From assembly GCA_017744715.1 (NCBI GenBank), contig JAGIAT010000006.1, positions 248,001-312,000 of the forward strand: a stretch of 64,000 nucleotides of DNA, written 5' to 3'. Position 1 is the stretch's first letter; every line of letters starts with the position of its first letter. Position numbers and translations under genes: made by a program. Source of the DNA: Niabella sp. GTDB lineage: Bacteria; Bacteroidota; Bacteroidia; Chitinophagales; Chitinophagaceae. This document shows positions 1-9,542 of the stretch, piece by piece. The notes below the pieces were generated by a model. The model made no database searches and was not told the origin of the DNA. It worked only from the letters and a program-made list of their open reading frames with translations.

Positions 1-882
1 CGGCTCGAAAATAAAGCCGATCTGATCAATGATGCCAGTCGCCTGGATCACTTCCTCTGGCATATACATACCCGCATGAACTGGGGCGAACCCTGGGGCG
101 AGGAAATGCGCAAAGGGCAGGTGGCCAGCCGGATCAAGAATCAGGATTATTTCAGGCGAAACCTGTTTCCGCGCATGTTGGGATGGTTCCTGGTACGCCT
201 GGCAGAACGTAATTTTGAAGCCACTTCCCTGGAAGACCTAGAATGGGCCCTATCCGAGTCTGCCGGTTTCGATGCCGGCTATGCGATGAGCATCAATATG
301 AAAACACTGAAGCAGCACGGGCAGATCAATGCATTGGTGGATGCCATGAAAAACTGGGACGAGCTGCGGTATGCCAATGTGTTTACCGAAGCGCAAAAGC
401 AACAGCTGCGCGATCCGGAAACCGAATGGCACCTGGAAAAGCAGAATGAAAAAGACTTCCTGTTATATCCGTTATTTATCTCCGACCGGTTCCGTTGCAA
501 CTTATCGGAGATGCAGCCGGGGCAGCCGGGCGGTGCAGACTGGTCATGGCAAAGCCCGGAGGAGGGAACCTATGCCCTGCGGATAAAAGTAGAGGGCGAA
601 GGTGCCATTGCCAATCCGTCGTTTACCACGTCGCTGGGTGTGGTAAAGATCGAAGGGAAGTTGCAGGCAAACCAGTACATCCTGCTCGATCACCAGGGCA
701 GGGCTACACTAACGGATCAGAATTATAAGGTGCTGTCGGAGTTAAGTGTACAGGGAAAGGCATTATTACCCAGGGGTACATCCGGCGTATCGTTTGCATG
801 TGAAGGAACGGGAGATTCCAAACCCGATGTAGTGGTACGGTACAACACCCGGTTGTCTCCGCAAAAAATCAGCAAACCCTAA
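1..882 (+). CDS. C-terminal part of a large secreted putative glycosidase (unassigned family), cut by left window edge
   Basis: The reading frame is open from base 1 and ends at TAA 880-882, so the start lies outside the window; the visible part is about 293 residues. It is related to the C-terminal parts of the proteins at 1030-3309 and 16167-18803. All three share a Y-F-x(n)-P stretch, a segment in which glycine and D-A/T-x-Y recur (here GFDAGYAMS), then W-x(3)-R-A/Y-A-x-V/A-F and a W-x-L/H-E segment. The last ~130 residues look like a beta-sandwich, as in the copy at 16167. Function is unknown; by context it is a secreted carbohydrate-active enzyme. The homology of the three copies is clear by eye; the enzymatic role is inference. 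Confidence 0.7.
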   Translation, partial: RLENKADLINDASRLDHFLWHIHTRMNWGEPWGEEMRKGQVASRIKNQDYFRRNLFPRMLGWFLVRLAERNFEATSLEDLEWALSESAGFDAGYAMSINMKTLKQHGQINALVDAMKNWDELRYANVFTEAQKQQLRDPETEWHLEKQNEKDFLLYPLFISDRFRCNLSEMQPGQPGGADWSWQSPEEGTYALRIKVEGEGAIANPSFTTSLGVVKIEGKLQANQYILLDHQGRATLTDQNYKVLSELSVQGKALLPRGTSGVSFACEGTGDSKPDVVVRYNTRLSPQKISKP

Positions 883-1029
883 GCGGTTGTTCGCATTGAA
901 TTGCTTAGCCGTTGCCTGCCGGAAGCCTGGCCGTTGCAGGGCAAAAAAAGCATTGAGGTTGGTCAATTTTAATGTGGTAAGGCGTCTGTCTTTTTAGAAT
1001 CTTTATAGGCAGAAAGATAACTGTATACA

Positions 1030-3309
1030 ATGAATAGAAGCTATTTAAAGTACCTGCTGTTTTCAGGATTACTGGCGTTTGCGAACCTGCATCTTTGCGC
1101 CCAATGGGATTTTAAAACAGATTATTTTAGAATCCACCTCGGCAATAACGGTTTTATTACGAGTATGAAAAATATTACGGTAAAACCGGACCGGGAATTT
1201 AGTGCGGCGAACCGGCCCTCCCCGCTGATGCTGCTTTATGATGGCAGGAAGAAAATATATTATGAACCGGTAAACGCTGCTTATAAGCCGGCAGAAAAAT
1301 TATTGACGCTCACTTACAGCAACGGATCGGTAGCGCGCATCCTTATTGCTCCTCATAAAAGATATCTGAAACTGCAATTGCAGTCGCTCTCAAAGCGTGA
1401 AGAAATTGAAGCCATCCAGTGGGGCGCCTATCATACGAATATTACCAACCTGATGGGAGAGATCATCGGGGTGGCAAGGGATACCAGTGCAAAAGTGAAT
1501 TATGCCATCGGTATGCTCGCCCTTAACGATAATACGCTGGGAGGAATGGCTACTACAGTAGGAGATGCCGCACCGTTTCAATACATCATCCACACACCGG
1601 ATGCAAAGCGTTTTCCGCTGCCTGACAGCCTGCATGAAGGACAGGTGTTCAGCCTGGGTGGCAACGGCATCAGCGACGTAGCCTTTTATGCGCATAAGGA
1701 GCCCTGGTACCGGATCCTGTATGGAGATGCCGCACAGGTGGATCGGGCAGGACAGATCTCGATCTCCTACCAGTCGAGAGACCGTTCAAAAAAACGGGAA
1801 GTGTTTTTCTCGCTGATCCCGCATATGGCGGCCAATATTCCCAACCACATCGATGTACAACCCTTGCCCGGCGTGGATTATATCGGTTCCGCCGTAGCCT
1901 TATGGGGCAGCCCGGATAGCACGGCTCTGATGGATGTGATCCAAAACATCGTGTTATCCGAAAAATTGCCGCATCCCACCATTAATGGAAAATGGGTAAA
2001 AGACCCCGCGGCTTTTGTTCCGGATGCCCTCACTGCCGGCAACCTGAATGACAGCATTATCGCCTACACCAGCCGGCTGGGTTTTAAGGCGATCAGTTTA
2101 TATGACCAGGGATTCCTGCGGGCCAACCGGGGAAATAAAGGATATATCGATGGTTTGAATTTTGAGCGGAAGCCCATAAAGATGACAACGGGCAACCTGT
2201 CGCATAAAGCGTTTTCCGCGCTGGCAGCAAAGCAGGGACTACTGATCGGGAGAACACCCATCACCAACGCACTGGCTCCGGGCACCCAGGACGCCAGTCC
2301 GGTACCCAGCGATAGCCTTTGTTACCAGCAAAAAAGGGTGCTTGCCAAAAGCATCAGTGCCACCGATACCATCATTGTGGTGGACGATCCTCGGTACCTC
2401 GAAGAGATCGCAAGCTGGGAAGGACATTGTGTCAACCTGAATATGATAAAGATCGGGAAGGAACTGATCCACTACCTGGGAGTATCGGACCGGCCGCCTT
2501 ACCGCCTGCTGAATGTGAAACGCGGTTACTGGAAAACGACGCCGGCAGCTCATCCTGAAGGGGATACGCTCTATAAGCTGCAGGTAACCGTAAATTATGG
2601 ATACGACGGCGTTATTCCCAATATGGAGCTGCAGGATGAAATCGCCAAACACTTTGCGGATGTTTGCAACATCAACGGGATCGCCTATTATGATTTCGAC
2701 GGGCAGGAATTCCTGTTTAATAACGGGCATGGCTATTATTCCACAAAACGTTTTTTCCGGAAGATGTTTGAACGGGCAAAGGCGCTGGGGGTTCCCTATA
2801 TCCGGTTTACGGGCGCTACGTTATCCGAAGGCTCCTGGCATTACCAAAGCATCTGGAATGTGGGGGGCGGTAAAAATCTGTATGATGCAGATACCCGGGA
2901 ATGGGGTAGTACCACCAGTCAGGGAAAAGACCTGCGGGATGTAACCTATGCCAATTTTTTCCCGGTGGGCATGGGCGGCAACTTCCCGATCCGGAAAAAT
3001 TCTACGGTAGAGCAATATGAACATGTGCAGGCCATCTCTGTAGGCGTAGGCACTACCTACAGTTTAACACTCAATCAGAAAGATGTAGAAAGTTGCCCGC
3101 AAAAGGAAGCGATCTTTCACGTGATCCGTACCTGGGAGGATGCCCGGGCGGCCAATGCATTTCCGAGATGGATCAAAACACAATTATCGGATCCGGCAAA
3201 AAGCTGGCGACTGGAACCGGGGAGCGACAAAAATACCTGGACCCTGTACCAGATGGCCGGCGGAAACAAAACGCAGCCCGTTGTATTAAAAAGAGCAAAG
3301 GGATATTAA
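1030..3309 (+). CDS. Large secreted putative glycosidase, unassigned family (copy 2)
   Basis: A 759-residue protein starting with a signal peptide (MNRSYLKYLLFSGLLAFA, cleavage probably near LCAQ). Residues ~25-280 look like a beta-rich N-terminal domain. A conserved block follows (PHPTINGKWVKDPAAF) and then a probable TIM-barrel region holding Y-Y-D555-F-D557-G-Q-E560 and GHGYYSTKRFF, followed by EGSWHYQSIWNVGGG. An inserted segment reads IKIGKELIHYLGV...NVKRGYW, a small beta module. The copy at 16167-18803 keeps all these blocks; the copy at the left edge keeps the C-terminus. Acidic residues in the D-F-D-G-x-E motif are candidate catalytic groups. I do not recognise a numbered GH family. 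This copy ends ~100 residues earlier than its relatives and lacks their C-terminal sandwich. Confidence 0.72.
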   Translation: MNRSYLKYLLFSGLLAFANLHLCAQWDFKTDYFRIHLGNNGFITSMKNITVKPDREFSAANRPSPLMLLYDGRKKIYYEPVNAAYKPAEKLLTLTYSNGSVARILIAPHKRYLKLQLQSLSKREEIEAIQWGAYHTNITNLMGEIIGVARDTSAKVNYAIGMLALNDNTLGGMATTVGDAAPFQYIIHTPDAKRFPLPDSLHEGQVFSLGGNGISDVAFYAHKEPWYRILYGDAAQVDRAGQISISYQSRDRSKKREVFFSLIPHMAANIPNHIDVQPLPGVDYIGSAVALWGSPDSTALMDVIQNIVLSEKLPHPTINGKWVKDPAAFVPDALTAGNLNDSIIAYTSRLGFKAISLYDQGFLRANRGNKGYIDGLNFERKPIKMTTGNLSHKAFSALAAKQGLLIGRTPITNALAPGTQDASPVPSDSLCYQQKRVLAKSISATDTIIVVDDPRYLEEIASWEGHCVNLNMIKIGKELIHYLGVSDRPPYRLLNVKRGYWKTTPAAHPEGDTLYKLQVTVNYGYDGVIPNMELQDEIAKHFADVCNINGIAYYDFDGQEFLFNNGHGYYSTKRFFRKMFERAKALGVPYIRFTGATLSEGSWHYQSIWNVGGGKNLYDADTREWGSTTSQGKDLRDVTYANFFPVGMGGNFPIRKNSTVEQYEHVQAISVGVGTTYSLTLNQKDVESCPQKEAIFHVIRTWEDARAANAFPRWIKTQLSDPAKSWRLEPGSDKNTWTLYQMAGGNKTQPVVLKRAKGY

Positions 3310-3557
3310 TGATGGCTACTAAAGCACCGATGAAATCTGCGCATCTGCGGCTTTTAACCGCTGAGCGGCAACGATGCGGAGGTTTTATGATCGGGGTGCT
3401 GGCTGGTTCCTGTTTAATGGCCACTAAGGAAGAAACCGGTGATTCTTTGTTTCAGGAACACTTGGTCAAGGAATACAAAAACCAGAAAACCGCCGCGTTC
3501 TTTGCTCCCTGGCGTCGCTGCATGAAAATAATTACTGTTAATCAGAAATAACGTTGT
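3310..3557. other. Intergenic stretch with degraded repeat-like sequence
   Basis: No convincing gene. It holds ATCTGCGGC at 3343-3351, a word that recurs at 34571-34579 with its inverse at 34471-34479, and a TTTGCTCCCTGGCGTCGC string. I read it as decayed intergenic repeat sequence. A short plus-strand frame from 3311 to 3551 has no recognisable domain and I do not call it. Confidence 0.35.
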
Positions 3558-5477
3558 GTGAAAAATATACAGATTGTCTTTGTACTACTCCTTAGCATGA
3601 CTGCCGCTGCGCAAAAAGTATCCGTTGGCACCGAATACCACGTGGCGCCAAAAGGAAATGATGCCAATAGCGGTACTGCTGCAAGTCCGTTTAAAACCAT
3701 TATGGCGGCCGCCGGCAAAGCAATGCCCGGAGATATCATTACCGTACATGCCGGCACCTACCGGGAACAGATCACGCCACCCCGTGGCGGTAATTCGAAC
3801 CAGGAGCGCATCGTATACCGCGCTGCCAAAGGTGAGCGGGTTGTCATCAAAGGATCGGAGGTGATCAAAAACTGGAAACACCTGCAGGGAGATACCTGGG
3901 AAGCAGTGATACCCGATCATGTTTTTGGAACCTTTAATCCCTATAAGGACCGCATCCGCGGCGATTGGTTCTGGCCCACGCCAAAGGATCGCAAGTACCA
4001 TACAGGAGCCGTATACCTGAACGGTAACTGGCTGATGGAAGCGGCCAATGAGGCCGAAGTAATGAAGCCCGCAGCGGGAAGGGATTTATTATGGTGGGCT
4101 GTTGCAGACAGTGTGGCTACCACCATCCGGGCGCAGTTTAAAAACGCCGATCCGAATAAAGAAACCGTGGAGATCAATATGCGGCAGACCGTATTTTATC
4201 CAGACCGGCCCTTTATCGATTACATTACGGTGAGCGGGTTTACGATGGAACAGGCCGCTACCAACTGGGCGCCGCCGACTGCTGAGCAAATGGGATTGAT
4301 CGGCACCCACTGGAGCAAGGGATGGATCATTGAAAACAATACGGTACAGTATTCAAAGTGTGTGGGCATATCCCTGGGGAAATACGGTGATGATCATGAT
4401 AACAACCAAACCGAGTCGGCAACGGGTTATGTAGGCACCATCAACCGGGCCCTGGCCTTTGGCTGGAATAAAGCTACCGTGGGCAGTCATATCGTACGGA
4501 ATAATACCATTGCACATTGTGAACAGGCGGGCATCGTTGGCAGTATGGGCTGCGCATTCAGCCGGGTACAGGATAATATGATCCATGATATCCATTCAAA
4601 GCGCCTGTTTACCGGGGCAGAAATGGCCGGCATCAAATTTCACGGTGCGATCGATGTACAGATTTCCGGGAACCGGATCTACCGGGCGAATATGGGCGTT
4701 TGGCTCGACTGGATGGCCCAGGGTGCCCAGGTAAAGAATAACCTGTTTTATGATAACGACCTCGATCTGTTCCTGGAAGTAAATCATGGTCCCATGCTGG
4801 TATGCAATAATGTGATGCTGTCAAAGAAAAGTCTTTTAATGAACTCCGGCGGAGCAGCGTTTGCGCATAATCTTTTTAGCGGGAATATGGACGTAATTAC
4901 CTACGACAGTCGCCTTACACCTTACCACCTGCCGCATTCCACTTTTGTAAAAGCCCTGCATGATAATCCCGGCGGAGATGTACAGTTTGTAAATAACCTT
5001 TTTGTACAGGGAGCCAATGTTGCCCAGTACAGCAAGGCATTACAGCCGGTGGTGTTTGATGGCAATGTATATACCCGCGGCGCCATCTCTATCCGTGATA
5101 TTCAGGGTACAAAGCGGTTTGGAGAAATGACCGACCGGGGAAAAGAAACGATGCAGCAGTACAAAGAACAGGCGGCAACGGAACAGAACGCTGTAATGGA
5201 TACCGGCTTTAATGCAGGGGTACGGCTTATTAATGAGCACAGTAAGGGTGTGCTTGAAATCATATGGAACCGGCAATGGCTGAAACAGAAAAGAAAATGG
5301 ATAACCACAGGCAGCTTAAGAAAAGCCCTCGTGCCGGATCTGCCGTTTGAAAATACAGACGGCACCCCGCTGCGGATCGACACGGATTTTTGGGGCAAAA
5401 AGCGGAGCGCCGCCAACCCGGCGCCCGGGCCCTTCGAGATAGCGGGCAGCGGGTTGCAAAAGATATCACTTTATTAA
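3558..5477 (+). CDS. GH120-type beta-xylosidase (right-handed beta-helix)
   Basis: A 639-residue exported enzyme predicted to release xylose from the non-reducing end of xylo-oligosaccharides or xylosylated glycans. The start appears to be GTG at 3558, giving a good signal peptide (MKNIQIVFVLLLSMTAAAQ); the next in-frame ATG would remove most of it. The N-terminus (YHVAPKGNDANSGTAASPF, then PGDIITVHAGTYRE) is the DUF1565-like opening of beta-helix glycosidases. FNPYKDRIRGDWFWPT and HTGAVYLNG match the GH120 pattern I remember. D384 (VWLDW) and E407 (LFLEVNHGP) are 23 residues apart, the spacing I recall for the catalytic pair D382/E405 of the Thermoanaerobacterium GH120 enzyme XylC. It lies 90 bp upstream of a GH43 gene. 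The family is fairly secure; the exact substrate is not. Confidence 0.8.
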   Translation: MKNIQIVFVLLLSMTAAAQKVSVGTEYHVAPKGNDANSGTAASPFKTIMAAAGKAMPGDIITVHAGTYREQITPPRGGNSNQERIVYRAAKGERVVIKGSEVIKNWKHLQGDTWEAVIPDHVFGTFNPYKDRIRGDWFWPTPKDRKYHTGAVYLNGNWLMEAANEAEVMKPAAGRDLLWWAVADSVATTIRAQFKNADPNKETVEINMRQTVFYPDRPFIDYITVSGFTMEQAATNWAPPTAEQMGLIGTHWSKGWIIENNTVQYSKCVGISLGKYGDDHDNNQTESATGYVGTINRALAFGWNKATVGSHIVRNNTIAHCEQAGIVGSMGCAFSRVQDNMIHDIHSKRLFTGAEMAGIKFHGAIDVQISGNRIYRANMGVWLDWMAQGAQVKNNLFYDNDLDLFLEVNHGPMLVCNNVMLSKKSLLMNSGGAAFAHNLFSGNMDVITYDSRLTPYHLPHSTFVKALHDNPGGDVQFVNNLFVQGANVAQYSKALQPVVFDGNVYTRGAISIRDIQGTKRFGEMTDRGKETMQQYKEQAATEQNAVMDTGFNAGVRLINEHSKGVLEIIWNRQWLKQKRKWITTGSLRKALVPDLPFENTDGTPLRIDTDFWGKKRSAANPAPGPFEIAGSGLQKISLY

Positions 5478-5566
5478 ATCGTATAATGGGAACCCGGAAC
5501 AGGAATTGGTGGATCATTGTTTGGGCAGGAACCATCCCCGGTGGTTAAAAACAGAAAAATAAACGG

Positions 5567-7198
5567 ATGACACGCAGTATAGAAATATATATATGGCTTT
5601 TATGGATTGGTGTATCCTGTATGCCGGTGGCGTATGGACAAAAACAGCCGCTTTCAGTGTGGACAGCAGATAACGGCAATGGCACCTATAAAAACCCCTT
5701 CCTGTGGGGCGACTGGCCGGACCCGGATATAACCCGCGTTGGCGACACCTATTATATGGTATCTACCAGTATGCATTATGTGCCCGGATGCCCCGTACTG
5801 CAATCAAAAGACCTGGTAAACTGGGAAATGGCGTCATACGCTGTAGAGCGCTATGACGAAGATCCCCGTTATAACCTGCAGGGCGGGGAAATGTACCTGA
5901 GAGGTTCCTGGGCGGCTACCATCCGGCACCACAAGGGCCTGTTTTATGTAGGCTTCTGTACGCCCAACTGGGGGAAGGAAAAAGGACAGTTCTCCATGTG
6001 CACGGCAAAGGATATAAAAGGTCCCTGGAAACGCACGGTGTTTCCGGAGTACCTCTACGACCCGGGTTTGTTTTTTGATGAAGACGGAAAGGTATATGTG
6101 GTGCATGGTCAGCATGATTTATATGTAACGGAACTGGCGGCAGATGCGCTTTCCGTAAAGCGTGAACGAAAACGGATCTGGGGTAAAGGCATCCCCGTAC
6201 CGGAAGGATCATCGGCGCCAAAGGGAAACTACGGAATGGAAGGCTCGCATGTATATAAGATCAACGGGTACTATTATATCACCTGCCCCGCCGGTGGCAC
6301 AGAAGGCTGGCAGGTTTGTTTGCGCAGTAAGAATATTTACGGGCCTTATGAAAGTAAGATCATTGTACAGGATGAATCTTCCTATCCCCAAAACGGATTG
6401 CATCAGGGAGGGATGATACAGGTACAGGATGGAAGCTGGTGGTTCATCATCATGCAGGACCGTGGCCCTATAGGCCGTGTGCCCCACCTGGTGCCGGTAA
6501 TATGGAAGGAGGGCTGGCCCATGATCGGAAAAAACGGCGAAGGGAAAGGTGTTATGGTGCATACTAAACCCGGTGTAGGCAAAACCTACCCGGTTAAAAC
6601 GCCGGCTACCTCCGATGAATTCAGTTCAAAAAAGCTCGGCCTGCAATGGCAATGGAACCATAACCCCGATGATACAAAATGGTCTTTAACAGAGCGTCCC
6701 GGTTATCTGCGCTTACATAGCGGTTATGCCAGCGACCTGCTAACTGCCCGCAACTCCCTTTCGCAGCGCGTTCAGGGACCGGCATCTGCGGCAGCAACCG
6801 AACTGGAACTTGGTCATATGAAAGACGGTGATGTGGCAGGCCTTGCCGTATTTGAAAAACCCTATGCATTTGTAGGGGTGGAGCAGCAAGCAGGAAAGCG
6901 GCAGCTGGTTATGGTGAACGATGGAAGAACGGTAGACCGTATTGCATTAGCAGGAACAAACCGGGTATGGCTGAAAGCCTATGCCACAGATCAGGGCTTC
7001 ATGGCCAGGTTCGCTTACAGCCTGGATGGGAATCGATTTTATCCGTTGGGCAATGAACTGAAAATGGGATTGGGCCTTACCTGGACGGCCAACCGGTTCA
7101 TGCTGTTTCATTTTAATACGGTGCCGGCTGCTGAGGCCGGGTATGCAGATTTCAACTGGTTTCATTTTACGGGAAGCAATCCGGCGGCGGCTTTTTAA
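5567..7198 (+). CDS. GH43 beta-xylosidase / alpha-L-arabinofuranosidase
   Basis: A 543-residue secreted enzyme with signal peptide (MTRSIEIYIWLLWIGVSC...AYGQ). The five-bladed propeller carries the three GH43 carboxylates: base D52 in WPDPDITRVGD, pKa modulator D165 in YDPGLFFDEDG and acid E225 in NYGMEGSHVY. After residue ~350 there is a beta-sandwich C-terminal domain like those of beta-xylosidase-type GH43 enzymes (SDEFSSKKLGLQWQWNHNP onward). It probably removes terminal xylose or arabinose together with the GH120 enzyme immediately upstream; the two genes are likely co-transcribed. All catalytic residues are present. Xylosidase and arabinofuranosidase activity cannot be separated from sequence alone. 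Confidence 0.88.
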   Translation: MTRSIEIYIWLLWIGVSCMPVAYGQKQPLSVWTADNGNGTYKNPFLWGDWPDPDITRVGDTYYMVSTSMHYVPGCPVLQSKDLVNWEMASYAVERYDEDPRYNLQGGEMYLRGSWAATIRHHKGLFYVGFCTPNWGKEKGQFSMCTAKDIKGPWKRTVFPEYLYDPGLFFDEDGKVYVVHGQHDLYVTELAADALSVKRERKRIWGKGIPVPEGSSAPKGNYGMEGSHVYKINGYYYITCPAGGTEGWQVCLRSKNIYGPYESKIIVQDESSYPQNGLHQGGMIQVQDGSWWFIIMQDRGPIGRVPHLVPVIWKEGWPMIGKNGEGKGVMVHTKPGVGKTYPVKTPATSDEFSSKKLGLQWQWNHNPDDTKWSLTERPGYLRLHSGYASDLLTARNSLSQRVQGPASAAATELELGHMKDGDVAGLAVFEKPYAFVGVEQQAGKRQLVMVNDGRTVDRIALAGTNRVWLKAYATDQGFMARFAYSLDGNRFYPLGNELKMGLGLTWTANRFMLFHFNTVPAAEAGYADFNWFHFTGSNPAAAF

Positions 7199-7821
7199 AG
7201 AGGTCTTTTACCGGCCGGGCACATTTGTTTTCCGGCAGGCTATTGCTACGGTTTCAGTTAGCGCTGCGCAACCCGTTCCCTCAACAACAATGAACCGTTC
7301 ACCGGGCTGGAATCTGGTTTCCGTCAAAAAATCGATCCCTTTCGCCGACTGGCCAGGCACAGGAATGACCCGTTCCTGTAGAACAAAACAGGCATAAAGG
7401 AGCTTCCCATTTCCATGCAACTACGGAACAAAGGACTCAGCGGCTACCACCGGTATACAGCCGAACATCGCACAGCGTTTTTTCTGCGTTACCCCATACC
7501 GGCGATTCACTTCATTAGCTCAGGTACCGGGCCATCTGCATGAAACGGCGCCGGTTTGTATTCCGGAAGGTCCTTGCCGGTACCATCATTCGTACGCTTT
7601 TTCACCACTTTTTTACAAAATGTAATCGATTGTATTTTTTGACAAAATAGTTTTATATTGCACCTGTGTTTGCCAGCCGCGGTTCATACACGGGTGTATA
7701 GGCCGTAATAAAATGTCCGTTGCAGGGCAGCTGCTGAACATGTATGATGCTTGTAAGAAGTCTGCGGTATTATCCGGATGCTTCACCCGGCCGCTTTAAC
7801 AGGAACATTAAATGACCATAT
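7199..7821. other. 623-bp intergenic region with candidate promoter/operator
   Basis: No convincing gene. A weak minus-strand frame (7420 to 7208, 70 codons) reads like a fragment of an ordinary protein but I cannot place it. It could be a remnant of a deleted gene. The right part is AT-rich and holds a near-palindrome at 7621-7634 and a possible Bacteroidota promoter, so it probably drives the symporter and AraC genes downstream. Confidence 0.4.
7621..7634. promoter_or_regulatory. Candidate LacI-type operator (TGTAATCGATTGTA)
   Basis: The centre AATCGATT is a perfect palindrome, and the site sits in a wider symmetric context (CAAAA on the left, TTTTTTG on the right). It resembles operators of LacI-family sugar regulators. 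TTG at 7630-7632 and TATATTG at 7654-7660 are 21 bases apart and could be the -33 and -7 boxes of a Bacteroidota promoter, which would place the operator over the -33 box. The symporter start is about 160 bp downstream. The GntR/LacI-type regulator at 60373-61383 is one candidate ligand, but no link is shown. Confidence 0.35.
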
Positions 7822-9513
7822 ATGCAACAAACATTGGGTACCCAGGACCTGCTTGTGTTTTTTATTTACTTTATAATTGTAGCAGGGTACGGGATCTGGA
7901 TTTATCGAAGGAAACGGAAGCAATCCGTCTCCGCATCGCACGACTATTTCCTGGCGGAGGGATCGCTGACCTGGTGGGCGATCGGCGCGTCCCTGATTGC
8001 GTCAAATATATCGGCAGAACAGTTTATCGGTATGAGCGGGAGCGGGTTCACCATGGGGCTGGCCATTGCCACCTACGAATGGATGGCGGCACTGACCCTG
8101 ATCATTGTAGCGGTCTTTTTTATTCCGGTCTATTTAAAAAATAAGATCTACACCATGCCGCAATTTCTCAGTAAGCGGTATAACGATAAAGTGGCCATGA
8201 TCATGGCGGTGTTCTGGCTGCTGCTGTATGTAGTGGTAAATCTTACATCGATCCTGTACCTGGGCGCACTGGCCATCAGTGCCATCTCGGGTGTTAGTAT
8301 TTTAACCTGTATTGCGGTGCTTGCGGTGTTTGCCATCATTATTACATTGGGCGGTATGAAGGTGATCGGTTATACGGATGTAATCCAGGTACTGGTATTG
8401 ATACTGGGCGGTTTGGTAACCACGTATCTGGCACTGGATATGGTGGGCCGGCATTTTGGAGGTGCGGGTATCATGGAAGGATTCCGCCAGCTGGCAAAAC
8501 AGGGCGATGATCATTTACATATGATCCTTAAACGGGATAATCCCTATTATATGGATCTTCCGGGCCTTACGGTATTGTTGGGAGGAATGTGGATCGTAAA
8601 TCTGAATTACTGGGGCTGCAACCAGTATATTACGCAACGCGCGCTGGGAGCCGATCTGAAAACAGCACGGAGCGGTATTCTCTTTGCGGCTTTTTTAAAA
8701 CTGCTGATGCCGCTGATTGTAGTCATTCCCGGCATCGCTGCATTTGTACTTTACAAGAACGGTTATTTCCAGCAGGAGATGCTGGCTCATGGAGAACTGG
8801 TACCGGATAAGGCGTATCCTGTATTGCTGAACCTGTTGCCAGATGGGTTGAAGGGACTGGCTTTTGCTTCGCTCACCGCCGCTGTGGTAGCTTCCCTGGC
8901 AGGGAAGGCCAATAGTATTGCCACTATTTTTACCCTGGATATTTACCAGAAACGGATCAATAAGGAAGCCAGCGAACAAAAACTGGTATGGATCGGCCGC
9001 GCCACAGTAGTGGTGGCCATGATACTGGCGGTGCTGATTGCCCCGTTTCTTGGAATCGATAAAAAAGGGGGCTTCCAATACATCCAGGAATACACCGGTT
9101 TTATATCTCCCGGGGTTTTTGCAATGTTTCTCCTGGGATTTTTCTGGAAGAAAACCACCAGCAACGCTGCCTTGTTTGCTGTAATTGGAGGATTCGCCCT
9201 GTCGGTACTTTTAAAATTCCTCCCTTCAATGGGTGCAGATCTGGGCTGGCTGAGTCCCTACGGGTTTTCGAAGCTGGTGGCGCAAAAAGACGGTCCCCCG
9301 CTTTATGAGATTCCGTTTTTAGACCGGATGGGTTTTGTATTTATTTTTTGCGTGATCTTCATGTACCTGATCAGCAGCATAGAGCTTAAAAAAGGGGTAA
9401 CAGCAAAAGGGCTGGAGGTGGATCCAAAAATGTTCCGGGTATCGGTTTCCTTCGCTGTAGGCGCACTGCTGGTTTGTGGAATATTGCTGGCATTATATAC
9501 CCGGTATTGGTAA
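7822..9513 (+). CDS. Sodium/solute symporter (SSS family), probable sugar importer
   Basis: A 563-residue inner-membrane protein with about 13-14 hydrophobic helices, the usual length for SSS/SGLT-type carriers. The stretch SNISAEQFIGMSGSGF (residues 61-76) is the conserved first core helix that lines the sodium and sugar sites. GxxWIxNLNYWGCNQYITQRAL later in the protein is typical of the sugar-transporting branch. The start at 7822 puts the first helix close to the N-terminus, as is normal. It probably imports a monosaccharide released by the neighbouring glycosidases, by sodium coupling. An AraC-type regulator follows after 29 bp. The transported sugar is unknown. Confidence 0.9.
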   Translation: MQQTLGTQDLLVFFIYFIIVAGYGIWIYRRKRKQSVSASHDYFLAEGSLTWWAIGASLIASNISAEQFIGMSGSGFTMGLAIATYEWMAALTLIIVAVFFIPVYLKNKIYTMPQFLSKRYNDKVAMIMAVFWLLLYVVVNLTSILYLGALAISAISGVSILTCIAVLAVFAIIITLGGMKVIGYTDVIQVLVLILGGLVTTYLALDMVGRHFGGAGIMEGFRQLAKQGDDHLHMILKRDNPYYMDLPGLTVLLGGMWIVNLNYWGCNQYITQRALGADLKTARSGILFAAFLKLLMPLIVVIPGIAAFVLYKNGYFQQEMLAHGELVPDKAYPVLLNLLPDGLKGLAFASLTAAVVASLAGKANSIATIFTLDIYQKRINKEASEQKLVWIGRATVVVAMILAVLIAPFLGIDKKGGFQYIQEYTGFISPGVFAMFLLGFFWKKTTSNAALFAVIGGFALSVLLKFLPSMGADLGWLSPYGFSKLVAQKDGPPLYEIPFLDRMGFVFIFCVIFMYLISSIELKKGVTAKGLEVDPKMFRVSVSFAVGALLVCGILLALYTRYW

Positions 9514-9542
9514 CCCTTTTTGCATTGTTGAATTCAAGAGTG

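Noticed and set aside
900-950. TTGCCTGC...GCAGGGCAA with following A run considered as terminator
   Set aside because: The stem has a bulge and the run is A, not T, on the strand that would need it.
3093-3551. 152-codon plus-strand frame running past the end of copy 2
   Set aside because: Its first part overlaps the real gene in another frame; the rest lies in repeat-like intergenic sequence.
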